A stretch of DNA of 64,000 nt from Rusavskia elegans (taxonomy: Eukaryota > Ascomycota > Lecanoromycetes > Teloschistales > Teloschistaceae). The notes beneath the pieces are model-generated. The model saw only the letters and a list, made by a program, of their open reading frames with translations, was not told where the DNA came from and did not search any database. Position 1 is the stretch's first letter. Each line of letters starts with the position of its first letter. The stretch lies in the NCBI GenBank assembly GCA_011316305.1, contig SAUG01000012.1, positions 496,001-560,000 on the forward strand. Reading direction: 5' to 3'. Positions 45,850-56,648 of this stretch are shown here, piece by piece. Both the position numbers and the translations under genes were made by a program.

Positions 45850-46492
45850 ATGGCGACTGAATTGACGGTGCAGTCGGAGCGCGCATACCAGAAGCAACCT
45901 CACATCTTCGCCAACGCCAAGTCAAAGCGAGTCAAGAGCAAGAGTTCGAAGGTCGGAAAGGGTGGTCGAAGATGGTACAAGGACGTGGGATTGGGCTTCA
46001 GGACACCAAAGACTGCCATCGAGGGCTCATACATTGGTATGGCTTACTCTTGGATGAATACTACACTTTTCGTTTGCGTGTGAGTCTGACGTGGAGAATG
46101 ATAGACAAGAAATGTCCTTTTACCGGCATGGTCTCGATCCGTGGCCGTATCCTCTCCGGCACCGTCGTCTCCACCAAAATGCATCGAACACTTATTATTC
46201 GACGCGAATACCTCCACTTCGTCCCCAAGTACGCGAGATACGAGAAACGACACAAGAACCTGGCTGCGCACGTGTCGCCAGCGTTCCGTGTGGAGGAAGG
46301 CGATCAGGTTACCGTTGGGCAATGCAGGCCTCTTAGCAAGACGGTAAGCGCGGACTTATTTGCGATGGTGTCGTAGAGTGTGAGATGGGAACATCTATGT
46401 GCTAATGAAATGGTGCGAAACAGGTTCGATTCAATGTCCTGCGGGTGCTCCCACGAACCGGCAAGGCGGTCAAGGCGTTTACCAAGTTTTGA
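45850..46492 (+). CDS. rps11: 40S ribosomal protein S11 (uS17)
   Basis: Small-subunit primary rRNA-binding protein. Exons 45850-46036, 46105-46343 and 46424-46492, 164 residues, the usual eukaryotic size. Start [17 protein letters not shown] is the standard N-terminus. Conserved parts: [32 protein letters not shown] (joined across intron 1), [67 protein letters not shown] (joined across intron 2) and the basic end AVKAFTKF. All residues expected for a working protein are there. Introns of 68 and 80 bases in an r-protein gene are normal for this group. Confidence 0.98.
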
Positions 46493-47017
46493 GTATTGTT
46501 TGAGAAGGTATTTTGCATGGCGGAACCCAATGTGGACATTGAAAGATACCTGGCATCTCAGATAGCCTGAATCATTGTTAGACAATATCAATCAAGCACG
46601 TCCTCCCCAATGGATACCCTTTCTGGTGCACAGTGGATGAGTACATGTTGTAGAATACATCATGCAAAAGACCATCGCATCAATATCAGCCCAAGGATAC
46701 ATGTGTGTGTCAATCGAGGTCTAGTCTCATGATACAACGATTTCCTCTACTGGAGTACACATTACATGCCTTGACAAACATACGACAGAAATCTCTCCTT
46801 CCGTCCTCTCATTCGTGCTTCCTATACTACCACAAAAATCTTATACAGAAACATCGAACTTCCCCGCTCCTCCCTCCCTTCACAGATCTTCATCTCATAC
46901 TCCACCATCTTCATTCTCCGATACTATCGTACCTCCAGCGCACCGCACACACATCACACATCTCTGCAACCCCTTCTCACTTGCCCTATAGCAATACCAC
47001 ATCCCACACAACCACTC
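46493..47017. other. Convergent intergenic, rps11 and DUF7587 gene
   Basis: 525 bases between converging 3' ends; C/T-rich on + in its right half. Nothing recognised. Confidence 0.55.
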
Positions 47018-48924
47018 TCACCCCTCAGAATATCCCGCAATCGAGTCCAGTGCCAAACAGTCCGGCGACTCCTCCTTCATCTTAAGATCCAATTCGTCCT
47101 CCAAGCAATCCCCAACAGGTCCGCAACCAAGAGGTCCATCGAGCCGTGCCCTACCGAAAGCCGCCACCTCCAATTCCTGCAGAAAATCCCAATATGGCGT
47201 ATGATCCACAGCCGCAGCCTGGGCAGCCGCGTTGTAGTCGTCATGACAGTGATTAGCCGCAGTGCTCCGAGGTGGATCAAAAGCTGTACCGTAACTGCTG
47301 TTGCTGGCATGAAATGAGACATGTTCATCTGCTCTGAATTCCGAGACGTAGTCCCCAGCAACAGGCAGTTCCTGGAACTCCCCCATCATAGTCCGGAACC
47401 CCTCCCGCCGCCCTCTCAAAAACCCCCCATTGGCCCTCCAAGCCTCATCCCTACGTTCAGGATACGGTAAATTCCTCTGCCCCGGAAACGCGCCCTCAGG
47501 GAATCTCCAATCGCGGAGCATCTCGCTCGTAACCTCATCGGTATACCTCTTCGGGATCCCCAAAACCAATAGAACTCGACCGATAGCTACACCATCTTGA
47601 TAATCCAATTTCCGATTGATAGCCGACGCCATGGCCCTTCGAGCCTGGCTCAGATTCCTGGCGACTGCGAGCTCGCCGATGTGGAAAGGTGGTATGGTGC
47701 AGGACATTGCTTGCACAAGACGGGACAGCGGGACCACACAGAGCACATTCGAAGCAGGTATGCATCCATGGACTGCCCCCCCAAAAATCCATCAGTATGA
47801 GAAAAAACAAGACTATCGATGTAATCCAAAGACGGAAGAATGAAACTCACCAACCCACTCGCCAAAAGCCATGGTGGCATTAAACCCGGCATTGAGTTCC
47901 CAAACCGCCCTAACATCAGAGGTAACCTTGGAAAGCGCAATGACGGCGACGCTCCAATCGGTTTTCTGCCCTTTCTCGCGGTCGCGACGATAGGCGTGGA
48001 TGATGACGCGCATGAGGTACGGGCTTACGCTGATAAAAGGGGTGGGACCGCTATGAAGTTTTTCTAAATGACGGTGCAGTTCTGCGAGGTATTCTTTCTC
48101 GGTGGGGGGATCGGGTATTGAGGTGGAGTTGACGAACATTCCTGCTATGAAGCCGTTGGTGCTGTTGATTCCTTGGCTGTGCGAGTTGAAAGCTTGGAGT
48201 AGGTCAGTGGCGGATTTCTGGATGAGTTTGTGATACTCTGTAAATGTGACTTACCTCGGAATGCAATGGATGGTACGGGGGCATTCGTCTGGATTCTGCT
48301 CTTCCATTTTCTGTTCTTCTTAGCTGTGGGAGGTGGAGTCAGTAGTCCATTCGTCACCGTTGCTCGCTTTGCACTCTGGGCACTATGGACGCCAAAGAGG
48401 TTCCGTCTGACGGTACTTTGCTCTGGACTTGTAGACCGAAGGGATTGTAAGCCGTTCTCAACGGTAGAGACGCTGCTTAGGCCACGTGAGGACATTCTCT
48501 TTCTGCGCCGACGAATTGGGATCGATGGAGTATCGTCGTACTTTGGCAGAAGCTGTTTACCAATAGACAAGGCCGTTCTTGTGAGTTCAGTTCCTACTCG
48601 CCGCGATACCGAGTCGGTCCACCACACACGGTAGCGCAAGGGGTTCATGTTGAATACTCTCATAGTCTCCCAAGCATGTTTTCGGGGTCCCAGCCAATGC
48701 CGCCGACGCTCTCTGAAGTAAGCATTAAAAATTCTCCATAGTTCACCAGACGGATTGTCGTAATTGCGGTTCAGCAAGTAGAGCACTTGCTTCTCTTCCG
48801 CTGTCCACTTATGGCGCCGAAGTCTTGGAATACGACTGTAATCCGCTCCAACATTAGGCAGTCGACCATCCCGGACATACAGCGAAGATAATGACGGTAT
48901 TCTGACATATTTGAACGATTGCAT
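47018..48924 (-). CDS. DUF7587-domain protein with basic N-terminal region
   Basis: Exons on minus: 48924-48255, 48192-47851 and 47772-47018, 588 residues from ATG 48924 (MQSFKYVRIPS). Residues about 35-95 (LRRHKWTAEEKQVLYLLNRNY, then GELWRIFNAYF) look like a Myb/SANT-type helix set, followed by an Arg/Lys/Ser-rich disordered stretch with TPPPTAKKNRKWKSR, suggesting a nuclear protein. Splicing intron 1 creates FRAFNSHSQGINSTNGFIAG, the opening of the fungal DUF7587 domain, which runs through PFISVSPYLMRVIIHAYRR, ELNAGFNATMAFGEWV and, after intron 2, CIPASNVLCVVPLS. Function of DUF7587 is unknown; such proteins are often expanded and variable in ascomycetes. A 12-bp GATA palindrome lies about 85 bases before the start. 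Confidence 0.8.
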
Positions 48925-49441
48925 ACTCTTGACAGATTGTAGTTGCTCATACAAGGCACTGGACCTATCACAAACGAAGATCAAGAAGGGAAAAGGTAAT
49001 GACTAAAGCGATAGCTATCGAAAAAGGGTGCAAGGTTACAAGAAAGACCTGGTATTCAGAGATTGAAAGTTGACGTCAAGGAAGTGAGGTTGACGGAAAT
49101 CGAACCGAGTGCAGGTGAGACTTGGAAATTAGAAATGCATCGCCGATGAAGTGAATCACATACTACCCTTTTTCGAGCCGCTTGCGCTGAGTCAACAACA
49201 CTTTATATCCCTCAGCCCAGGAAGGCATATCAACAAGAGAATATCGATAATAGTCCTAAATATCAACTGGATATGTTACGTTAACAAAGATCCCTTATAT
49301 TTTATGCGTTACCGCGCATCGTACATTACCCGCAAAAATACGTCATGAGAACCAGTCTTTGGTCAACAGCATCGACAGTCACACCCAATCCTGGACTCGC
49401 TCGAAATTGCCATCTCGACTCCGTTGGGCCTCCTGTTCCAC
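48925..49441. other. Intergenic, DUF7587 promoter side
   Basis: 517 bases, with the palindrome at 49009-49020 annotated separately. Otherwise A/T-rich and featureless. Confidence 0.5.
49009..49020. promoter_or_regulatory. Perfect 12-bp palindrome with two inverted GATA cores
   Basis: CGATAGCTATCG reads the same on both strands and holds two HGATAR-type sites (CGATAG) head to head, the binding word of fungal GATA factors. It lies about 85 bases upstream of the DUF7587 gene ATG. Function is inferred from motif and position only. Confidence 0.45.
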
Positions 49442-50758
49442 TCAGCTATTTATCCCGTACGCACACAAAACCACCTTTGTGAAAAGGGAGTAAACGTGAG
49501 ATCGACGTACCGTCCTAACATCCGCCTCCCTCGTCACAACAATTCCCTTCGCAGTAGGCGGTAAGAAGAAATCCTCGCTCCTCGAAAACCTATCATCATA
49601 GCCTCTAGCCCTCCCAATGACTGTCCTCATCCCAGTTAACGCGGGATCCGGCATCGTCGGCATCTCGACCCCTTTCTCCTCCCGCTTCTCTCGACTCCAC
49701 AGTTTTCTCTTGTAGCTCGTACTATGATGCCGGGGACTTTTCTTGTCCGTCGATTTATCCTTCACGAACAGGCTTCGATAACTCGTGATGGAAACGATGA
49801 TCACGGCGACGGCGGCTTCGAGCTGCAACCAAAAGACCACCCAGGCGGAATCGACCGAGCCATTGGGATAGTTGGCGCCGGCGATCCGGACGATAGACAC
49901 GATTATCGTGAAAATAGAAAGACCAAGGATGAACATGAGGAGAATTTTCCGGCGAAGGGAAATGCGGACGCGCCAGAGAAGAGCGACGGGGATAATGATG
50001 ACTGGAATGTTCGCTCAGCCATTGATCAACAAGGAAAGTAAACAAGACTTACTGAGAATATCGGTGAAGATATCCAAGACTGCTGCGGCTTGTATGAGAC
50101 TGTTTTGTCTCGCGAAGGCGGCTGGGGTCGAGCACTTGACTGCCAGTCTGTCAGCTGCAGGTTTAGACTGAATATCTATGATCCTGGGGATGATGGATAG
50201 TGCTACTTACCGAGTACCCTCTCATCGAAGTAAGGGCATACCATAAAGATGATACAGACGAAGATGATGGCCACGGGCACCATGAAACACAAAACACACC
50301 ACCAAAAGATCATCAGTCCCCTCACCCTCCTCAAGAGACCACGAAAGAAGGTCAAGAAGGAAAGCTTGACGGAGAACAAGGCGACCGACAATAGGGCACA
50401 TGTCGATGCTTGGAACCTCAGACTTTGTTGGAGGAAGGCGATGAATTCTGGCGTGATGTGAAAGGTGCTTGGATCGACATTCTGCGGGACGTAGATGTAG
50501 GGGATGTCGAAATACAAGGTTGTCGTGCCGGCTATCAGGGTCACAACGGCCAGGTAGAAGAAACCGTCATCCACGGAGACTTTGCGAGTCTGGATGATGC
50601 GAATGTAGGTGCGACCGACAGCGAGAGTGACGGCGATACCCAAGAAAACCCCAATGCCCACCTATTGCTCGTCAGTTGGGAGTGCAGGGGTAGGGTAAAG
50701 CGGAAGGGCTGACCTTGAAGCCTACTTGAGTTATGCGCCTTTTACAAGCGGCCTCCAT
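49442..50758 (-). CDS. Rhodopsin-domain integral membrane protein (SAT4/Pth11-like)
   Basis: Seven-helix membrane protein of the fungal rhodopsin domain family that includes Pth11-related proteins and SAT4. Exons on minus: 50758-50714, 50661-50211, 50139-50053 and 50001-49442, 380 residues. Features: helix 1 GIGVFLGIAVTLAVGRTYIR; VDDGFFYLAVV (the family's D-D at the start of helix 2); QASTCALLSVALFSVKLSFLTFFRGL, the conserved K-x-S-x-L-F/Y-x-R element; WCVLCFMVPVAIIFVCIIF; KCSTPAAFARQNSLIQAAAVLDIFTDI; and RVRISLRRKILLMFILGLSIF. Then RIAGANY and a last helix AWVVFWLQLEAAVAVIIVSI. The basic C-terminal tail is cytoplasmic. A GTACGT at about 49512 could be a further donor, so the last 20 residues are uncertain. 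Ligand unknown. Confidence 0.87.
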
Positions 50759-51539
50759 TGCTGTTTGATGAGCTATAGACAACTACTGTATTTTGGTATC
50801 GCAATTGACATCGTAACGAAGAAGGAGGTTGAAAAGGCGCGGTGAAGACTGGGTCTTTGTAGTGGACTGACGACATTCGGCCGATGGGACTAGAGACCGC
50901 AAAACGACCGCCATGACTGTAATCGTCGTCTGCTGCGGTGAGGCAAAGCATGTCAAGGTGGGAGTGGATCTTCCTGATACAGTCAGACCTCCCCAGAGCG
51001 ATCACATCGCTGTATAGAGATTATCGCTACATCGATCACCACCAAGATTCTATTCTTGGACTGCTTACGATATATCTGTGTGCGCAGATTATCGCTATTT
51101 CTCTCCTGAAAAGGCGGTGTACACGCGTTCTGATCGCTACAAGCCGAATATCGCGGTATCTGGAATCGCTGTGGAGGTGTGACTGTATGCAGGCACAGGG
51201 TGATTTCGAATGAAAGTCCAACAAGTAAGAGTGCGACTTAGACCTGGTGGCGTCATTTCAGTGGCACAGTTTGCACTTCGCCGCTGAGGAGGTGCTCGAG
51301 CTATCCAATTCCAAGCATTTGGTGTGCACCATCGCCTGAATTAACCCAAACGCCGCATCTAAAGTACATGACGACAGTACCCGGAACGTAAAGAGGTCAT
51401 GAGCCTCGGCGGACTAAAGAATAACGAACCGTAAAAGGAAAAGAAAACACTGTAGTAGCCAGAGCAGAGAACACTCACTTCCCAACCCAATCTTATCACA
51501 TCCTCAACACCACACCTCACATCCTGCAGTAATGCCGGC
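50759..51539. other. Intergenic upstream of the rhodopsin-like gene
   Basis: 781 bases containing the repeated ATCGCT/GATA-core cluster (50997-51170), annotated separately. No gene recognised. Confidence 0.5.
50997..51170. promoter_or_regulatory. Cluster of ATCGCT words and GATA cores
   Basis: ATCGCT occurs at 51006, 51023, 51091, 51133 and 51165, and inverted as AGCGAT at 50997. AGATTATCGCTA is present twice in full. GATA cores (TATC on +) fall at 51022, 51073, 51090, 51149 and 51157, with the palindrome GATATATC at 51069-51076. The block is 240-410 bases upstream of the rhodopsin-like gene start. It looks like a binding-site array; the factor is not known. Confidence 0.45.
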
Positions 51540-52700
51540 TTATCGCACATGAAGGGCCTCCACCGCGCCATCGCTGCGTAGAACGTCTTGCTTGGCCATC
51601 GTTTCTCGCCACCTTCCCTCGGCGCGCTTTCTTGCCTCCGTTTCGCTGTCCTGCGCGCTTTCATCGGCGAATGGGTCTTCAACAGGAGAGCCCGTGTCGT
51701 CTTCAAACGTGGGACCAACGAAGGAACGCGAATTGCGGTTGTCGTCGAACCGCGTTGGATTTGGCGATGCACGAGATTCCGATTGCCCGAACGTGCTATT
51801 CGCTGAGCTCACGTCCTTCAAAAACCCTCGTAGCGAACTCCTGGTAGACTGACGAGAACTACGTCCACCTACAGCATTCTTCTTCTTGAAGCGTAGCGAC
51901 GCCGTGGACCACCACTTAGCTTTGTCTTGAGTCGCTGCTAGTGCGCGTGCTGGTCGTGCTGGTCGTGCTGCTTGTTCGTCGGCTGGCCCATCGTCGGCTA
52001 CCTTGTCATCCGGAAGGGAATTCCTCTGTCTGAGGCTTAACATGGACGGGATACTTCTCAGGCTTCCACACAGCTTCTGGTAGCAGCTTCGACGTTGTGG
52101 AGTCTGACTCCCTCCTTCCGTTTCTTCGGGAACCCCATCCAGCTGGGTCGGACGTGAGACAATCTTTGCTAACGCAGGAGCCTGAACAGTGGCAGGCGTG
52201 TCCCCTTGCTGACCATCTTGACATACTTGGCGACTGAGTGATCTACTTCCAACAGACTCCTGAGAGTCGGCAGCGGTGGTAGCCTTCGAGACGGACCGCC
52301 TATCCAGCGCCGTGTCAGGGGGAAAGCTTTCGGTGGCACCGGCCGGGTTTGTTCCAACGTTGGGTACATCAAGAGGTCGATTGACCACCTGGCCATGTCG
52401 CCTGCGTTCTACCCAAGATCCTGGAGTCGATGCTGCTGGCGTGGGAGTATCGTTGCGTAAGCGTGGTGATCGAGGTGTTGTATCCGCTGGAACAAAGATG
52501 TCAGGTGCAAGGGCTGTTCGACTCGGTGTACCTTTCAGCTGTTCCCAGCTTTCTGTATGAGATGTTGGTGTAACCGTGAGTAGCTGAGGTGTGCTCGTCA
52601 AATACGAGGTATCAGGGTTGTGTAATGGAGTAGGTGAGGCATCCAATAATTGAAAAGTCCTTGGACTATGTCGCAGACTAGTGGAGTGATCGGTAGCCAT
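51540..52700 (-). CDS. Hypothetical disordered Ser/Thr/Pro-rich protein
   Basis: Uninterrupted frame of 386 codons from ATG 52700 (MATDHSTSLRHSPRTFQLL). No domain recognised. The sequence is low in hydrophobics and rich in Ser, Thr, Pro and Arg, with SP/TP sites suited to phosphorylation. Short blocks that look constrained are FQLLDASPTPLHNPDTSYLTSTPQLL and TESWEQLKGTPSRT near the N-terminus, CGSLRSIPSMLSLRQRN in the middle, and WWSTASLRFKKK and SLRGFLKD later. The C-terminal 30 residues (SETEARKRAEGRWRETMAKQD) should be helical. A nuclear or cytoplasmic regulatory protein is possible but unproved. Codon use shows no break, which favours a real gene. Confidence 0.65.
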   Translation of the reverse strand: MATDHSTSLRHSPRTFQLLDASPTPLHNPDTSYLTSTPQLLTVTPTSHTESWEQLKGTPSRTALAPDIFVPADTTPRSPRLRNDTPTPAASTPGSWVERRRHGQVVNRPLDVPNVGTNPAGATESFPPDTALDRRSVSKATTAADSQESVGSRSLSRQVCQDGQQGDTPATVQAPALAKIVSRPTQLDGVPEETEGGSQTPQRRSCYQKLCGSLRSIPSMLSLRQRNSLPDDKVADDGPADEQAARPARPARALAATQDKAKWWSTASLRFKKKNAVGGRSSRQSTRSSLRGFLKDVSSANSTFGQSESRASPNPTRFDDNRNSRSFVGPTFEDDTGSPVEDPFADESAQDSETEARKRAEGRWRETMAKQDVLRSDGAVEALHVR

Positions 52701-53077
52701 CGTTTGATACTGTAGACAAAATGCCGACGATATAAAGTCAAGTAGCGGTGTTGTAAGCTACTAAGAACAATGTTACTGTGATGATGCTGGAGAGTATGAA
52801 GGGTGTCTGAATGGTTGAAAGGGTGAACATCAAATGAAGATATACTAACAATAGGATTACGCTGCTCAGAGATGCTTCCCCTATGGTGGCTCGATCTATG
52901 GCAGTAGCGACCACGCCTCAAGTGACATGAAGCGTCACTTCCACGGAAGGTACCGACAGTTAATACTCTTCACACTCCGGCTATGCAACAGCAGTGGTGC
53001 GCCTGGTCTCAGCGTTTTTGGCAATCGCCTCTCTACGAGACACGATGTGGGCCAGCCTGTGAGTGCCAGGACCTCGC
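52701..53077. other. Intergenic, hypothetical gene to hydrolase
   Basis: 377 bases between two minus-strand genes; nothing recognised. Confidence 0.5.
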
Positions 53078-54548
53078 CTAGACTTGATGGCTCTGGTGCT
53101 CCCAGAATTTCGTTATCGTGTCAACCACCTCCTTACTGTGGGTGATTGGGAAATCATGTCCTGCACCAGGCGTGATCACGAAAGATAGGTTTTCTGTTCC
53201 ACCGAGCAACTTCCTTGAATCCGTCTCCAATTCCTTCGCGATGATGACGGGATCATTTTCTCCGCACATTATCAATACCGTGGCATCTCGACTGGCGTGT
53301 GAGGTTGTTGTCTGCGGGTCACCTTTTGTGTCTCGGTTGCTCAACGCGTTCGTCATTCGGATCCACTGATCATGCTGTCCGCTTATAGGTGCATGCCGAA
53401 GGCTCGAGATGTTGGATTTGACGAAACCTTTATGCCGTTGTACTTGCCATTTCTATAGACAGATTATGTCAGGCCAATGGGGGGAAGTAACGCTGCGCTC
53501 CTACACCTCAAGCTCTTTCGGCTTGGCCTGATCGCAGAACATGTGGCGTGATCGGAATAAGAAAATTGACGTACTAAGGCCATGGGAATGTCGAATTTCG
53601 GTCCACATGCTGATTCATCCCCACACTGCTCAGTGAGAGGAAGCTCGTCCTCGAATGCAGCACCTGACTGTCCCCGATCTGGTCTGCTATTATTGCTGAG
53701 CTTCCAATTCACCAATTGCTCAACGGCCCAGTCAGGCAATAAGCCCGAAGAATATAAAAATTTGCTTTGCCAGCCAAAGTGATATGGGCGAATCAATCCC
53801 GACGGAGCAAGAAGAATGACTGAAGATATGAGACTGGGGAAGCACGAAGCGAAATTAACAGCAATGCCACCTCCAAGGGAGTATCCCAAGATGGAAAAGG
53901 AGTTGGGTCCAGTCCATGAAAGGGAGGAGGAAGCAAGTACGAAAAAGATGGTAGCTATGAAGAATTCCGAGGTCTGGGAGTGGACGGTAGGCGATGGAGT
54001 GGATGAGTAGCCTCGGCCAGGCAAATCTGGATGTCTGTCAGAAAATCCGAAGCATTGAGAGGGGTTTCCAGTGACTTCGATGACCCACCAAATAGCAGAA
54101 CACGACACCCACCGCGCACGAGACCATGGGCGATTGCAGCTGTCGAGGATCAACGGACCAATGTTCGCCACGCAATAACCCATGTGGAGTCCGCACCTAA
54201 AGCGATGCTGGGAGTGCTGATGCCATGGACCATCAGCACTCTTCGGCCATGCTCTGGTCCCCATTCATAGACCCTTAAGCTACCGTAAGGACTTGGTATG
54301 TCTCTAGCACCTGGTAAGGCATCCGGCGGATAGGGTAGCTTGGCTTTCTCAGAAGGTGAAAGGTACGGCAACTGGGTTTCTCGTGGCGATGGGATGATAG
54401 GGTCCTCTTCACCACGGTAGAGCGTTTTTACCAAGATACCCAAAGCGAATCCCGCGCCTAAGAGGCTGAGAGGCTTCAAATTATTGGAAAGCCCATTCAT
54501 GACCAACTGTAAGATGGTATCCTGTTCCTCCGAGGGTTTTGTCCCCAT
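53078..54548 (-). CDS. Alpha/beta hydrolase with N-terminal membrane anchor
   Basis: Serine hydrolase of the alpha/beta fold. Exons on minus: 54548-54197, 54139-54089, 54026-53575 and 53452-53078, 409 residues. The 51-base second exon is supported by the protein it makes, RVLLFDLPGRGYSSTP, the strand-4 to GRG segment of this fold. An N-terminal hydrophobic segment (LSLLGAGFALGILVKTLY, about 27-44) suggests anchoring in a membrane. VLMVHGIS is the oxyanion HG motif; SFSILGYSLGGGIAVNF holds the nucleophile Ser (about 184); CGENDPVI supplies Asp; GAGHDFPITH supplies His. The complete triad implies activity. The join from exon 3 to exon 4 (PMAL to KWQVQ) is the least certain. Substrate is unknown; lipase, esterase or lactonase roles are all possible. 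Confidence 0.87.
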
Positions 54549-54785
54549 GAGGTTGTTAAGCTCACGACCCGCTTACCTAATCGGGACGCCTACAAGGCCA
54601 CAAGCCGCAAGAAGGGAAACCCAATGCGGCAGTCTCAATCGTAGATGAGGTGCTAAGAAACAACGTATGTCTTAAGCGGAAAGTTCACCACGCGTAGCAA
54701 AAATCAAAATGGTCTCATAAGGATTATCATTACTATGTACTCGTAGCTCTCCGCGAATCTCGATATCCCCACCCTGCCCCTGCCC

Positions 54786-56648
54786 CTAAAACATATTCTT
54801 CCTCGTCCTCCACCCCGCATTCACGTAAAATTCCCCGTTAGCCTCCACCAGCTTATCGCTCAAAGGGCTCACAGGACTGGGACTCTCAGCCGCATAAGAA
54901 TCAATGATATCCATCACCGTATCCCTCTCCTTATTCTTCTCTGTCCCCTGAAAGACAAACTTATCAGGTATATCCGGGATCGACGGCGGGCGGGAAAGAC
55001 GCCATGGCGTCGAAGGATATATTGAAGATGCCGGCTTCGGTTTCCGGAGCGGTGATGTAGTTGGTACGGAGACGAGTTGACCGGAGGGTAGGTTGTTGGT
55101 GGTGGTTATTGGGGGTGGAGGGGGAGTACGGTAGCGTGGGTATTGGCCTTGGGCGTTGGGGGTGGCGAAGTAAGGGGATTGAGGTCTGGAAGTTGTGGGT
55201 GAGGAACGAGGATCTGAAGGAGCTGGAGAGGATGGTTTGGGGGATTGGAGGTATCCGTATGCGTTTCCTGGTGCGACATCGGTGCGGCGCTCGCGAGGGG
55301 AGAGTTTGGGTGATAGAGTACTGCGGAGGGTGGAGCTTGTGCTGAGGGTGGCTGCTGGGGTATACTTCTCTGGGAAAGCCGTAGCGGTGGGTGTGGGGAC
55401 TGGTTTTCTGGACGCCTTGTTCTTCTTGATATTCAGCTTCTCCTTCTTTTTCTCCCCCCATGGCCCCGTGGCTGCACAGTTTTCACACAAGTATGTGCCA
55501 TTGTAGCTGAAGGCGGTGCTAGGGTGCACTTGTCTTCCGCAGGTCTGGCATGGATTATAATTGATTTGCTGGTCCGGGTCAGGGACCGCTGGGGTTCTGC
55601 GCGGAAACAGGGGAGCGTCAGTACTCTGTACTTGAGCGGGTTCTCCACGCTTGCGATCGTACCTCAGCCATGTCTGAGCTCGCGGGTCAGTTACTGACAA
55701 GGCAGCAGTGCTGGCAGTGCCTGGCCTGGCGTCCTCCGTCACAGGCTCTTCATATTCCTTCGCTACAGCGAATGCGAATGGGCGAGAGAGCCGGGCATCA
55801 GCAGGGGCGCTTGGGGCGGCAAGACCAGCGACATTTGCTGGAAGCGGCGGCATCACAGGAGGTGAGTCCTTGCCCATGAAGTCTTCGAATCTCGTCTCGC
55901 GGTACACCTGCCTGGGATGACCATCAGTTCCGGGCGCTCGCTGGGGCACCATCTTACGAACCACGGTCTTCTGGCTTCGTTGATGTGTAGGAGGTGTGAC
56001 GACCTGGGCCCGACCGTTGGGGACCTCCTTGATTGCTTGATCTGCTCGGTACTCCTTCGGTCTCTGCTCATCCTGTTTGTGAAGAGGCTTAATATTTGCC
56101 ACTGGGGCGATTGAGGCAGACTTCTCGTTCTCAAGATTGGCTCTCGTAGGGTTCTGTACATCGGCGTAGTTGGCGGCGAGGTCGAGAAGACTCTGTCGTG
56201 GTTGCGGTAGTGAGATTGGTACTGCGCTAGGCTTTGGATTTCTTGGTTTTGATTGCTGTGATTGCTCGGGGGAAACGTGTGACTGTGCAGACGTCAGTGA
56301 GCTAGCTGGACTAGACCTGAGGCTCGAGAAGATGGACACGTTGTCACCCTCAGAGGTATTGCTTCTGGCCTCGACATGTACCGCCTGCGGTGACAGACGA
56401 GGCCCGCGTGGAGAGATGGGATATGGTCGTGTTGCTGCACCGTCAGCGGTGTGAACTTTTCGTCCTGCAACGTACCGTGCAGACCCATTATCCCTTTGCT
56501 GCTTTCGTTTAGCTTGGTGGCTTGCTTTATTGTCGCCGTGCATCTGGGATCCTTTGTTGAACCAGTGCTTTAGTTTCGAGAACGAAGACTCGCTGGTTGT
56601 GCGTTGCTGATGTTGGACCGACGTTGGAGGCGTGACAGCAGAGGGCAT
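54786..56648 (-). CDS. Hypothetical disordered protein with one CxxC-x-CxxC zinc knuckle
   Basis: Frame of 620 codons from ATG 56648 (MPSAVTPPTSVQHQQ). Nearly all of it is Ser/Pro/Arg-rich and disordered, with many SP/TP sites. The only folded-looking part, about residues 395-425, is PCQTCGRQVHPSTAFSYNG then TYLCENC: two CxxC pairs about 20 residues apart, a treble-clef or half-LIM type zinc site. SFSKLKHWFNKGS near the N-terminus and RFEDFMGKDSPPVMPPLP in the middle look conserved. The C-terminus (DKLVEANGEFYVNAGWRTRKNMF) is compact and may be a short binding motif. Partner and role unknown; a zinc-dependent adaptor is a reasonable guess. A first intron in the N-terminal region cannot be excluded. 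Confidence 0.7.
   Translation of the reverse strand: MPSAVTPPTSVQHQQRTTSESSFSKLKHWFNKGSQMHGDNKASHQAKRKQQRDNGSARYVAGRKVHTADGAATRPYPISPRGPRLSPQAVHVEARSNTSEGDNVSIFSSLRSSPASSLTSAQSHVSPEQSQQSKPRNPKPSAVPISLPQPRQSLLDLAANYADVQNPTRANLENEKSASIAPVANIKPLHKQDEQRPKEYRADQAIKEVPNGRAQVVTPPTHQRSQKTVVRKMVPQRAPGTDGHPRQVYRETRFEDFMGKDSPPVMPPLPANVAGLAAPSAPADARLSRPFAFAVAKEYEEPVTEDARPGTASTAALSVTDPRAQTWLRYDRKRGEPAQVQSTDAPLFPRRTPAVPDPDQQINYNPCQTCGRQVHPSTAFSYNGTYLCENCAATGPWGEKKKEKLNIKKNKASRKPVPTPTATAFPEKYTPAATLSTSSTLRSTLSPKLSPRERRTDVAPGNAYGYLQSPKPSSPAPSDPRSSPTTSRPQSPYFATPNAQGQYPRYRTPPPPPITTTNNLPSGQLVSVPTTSPLRKPKPASSIYPSTPWRLSRPPSIPDIPDKFVFQGTEKNKERDTVMDIIDSYAAESPSPVSPLSDKLVEANGEFYVNAGWRTRKNMF

Noticed and set aside
46037..46104. 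Read-through of rps11 intron 1 as an alternative 77-codon protein
   Set aside because: Stops soon after the donor; splicing gives the full conserved uS17 sequence.
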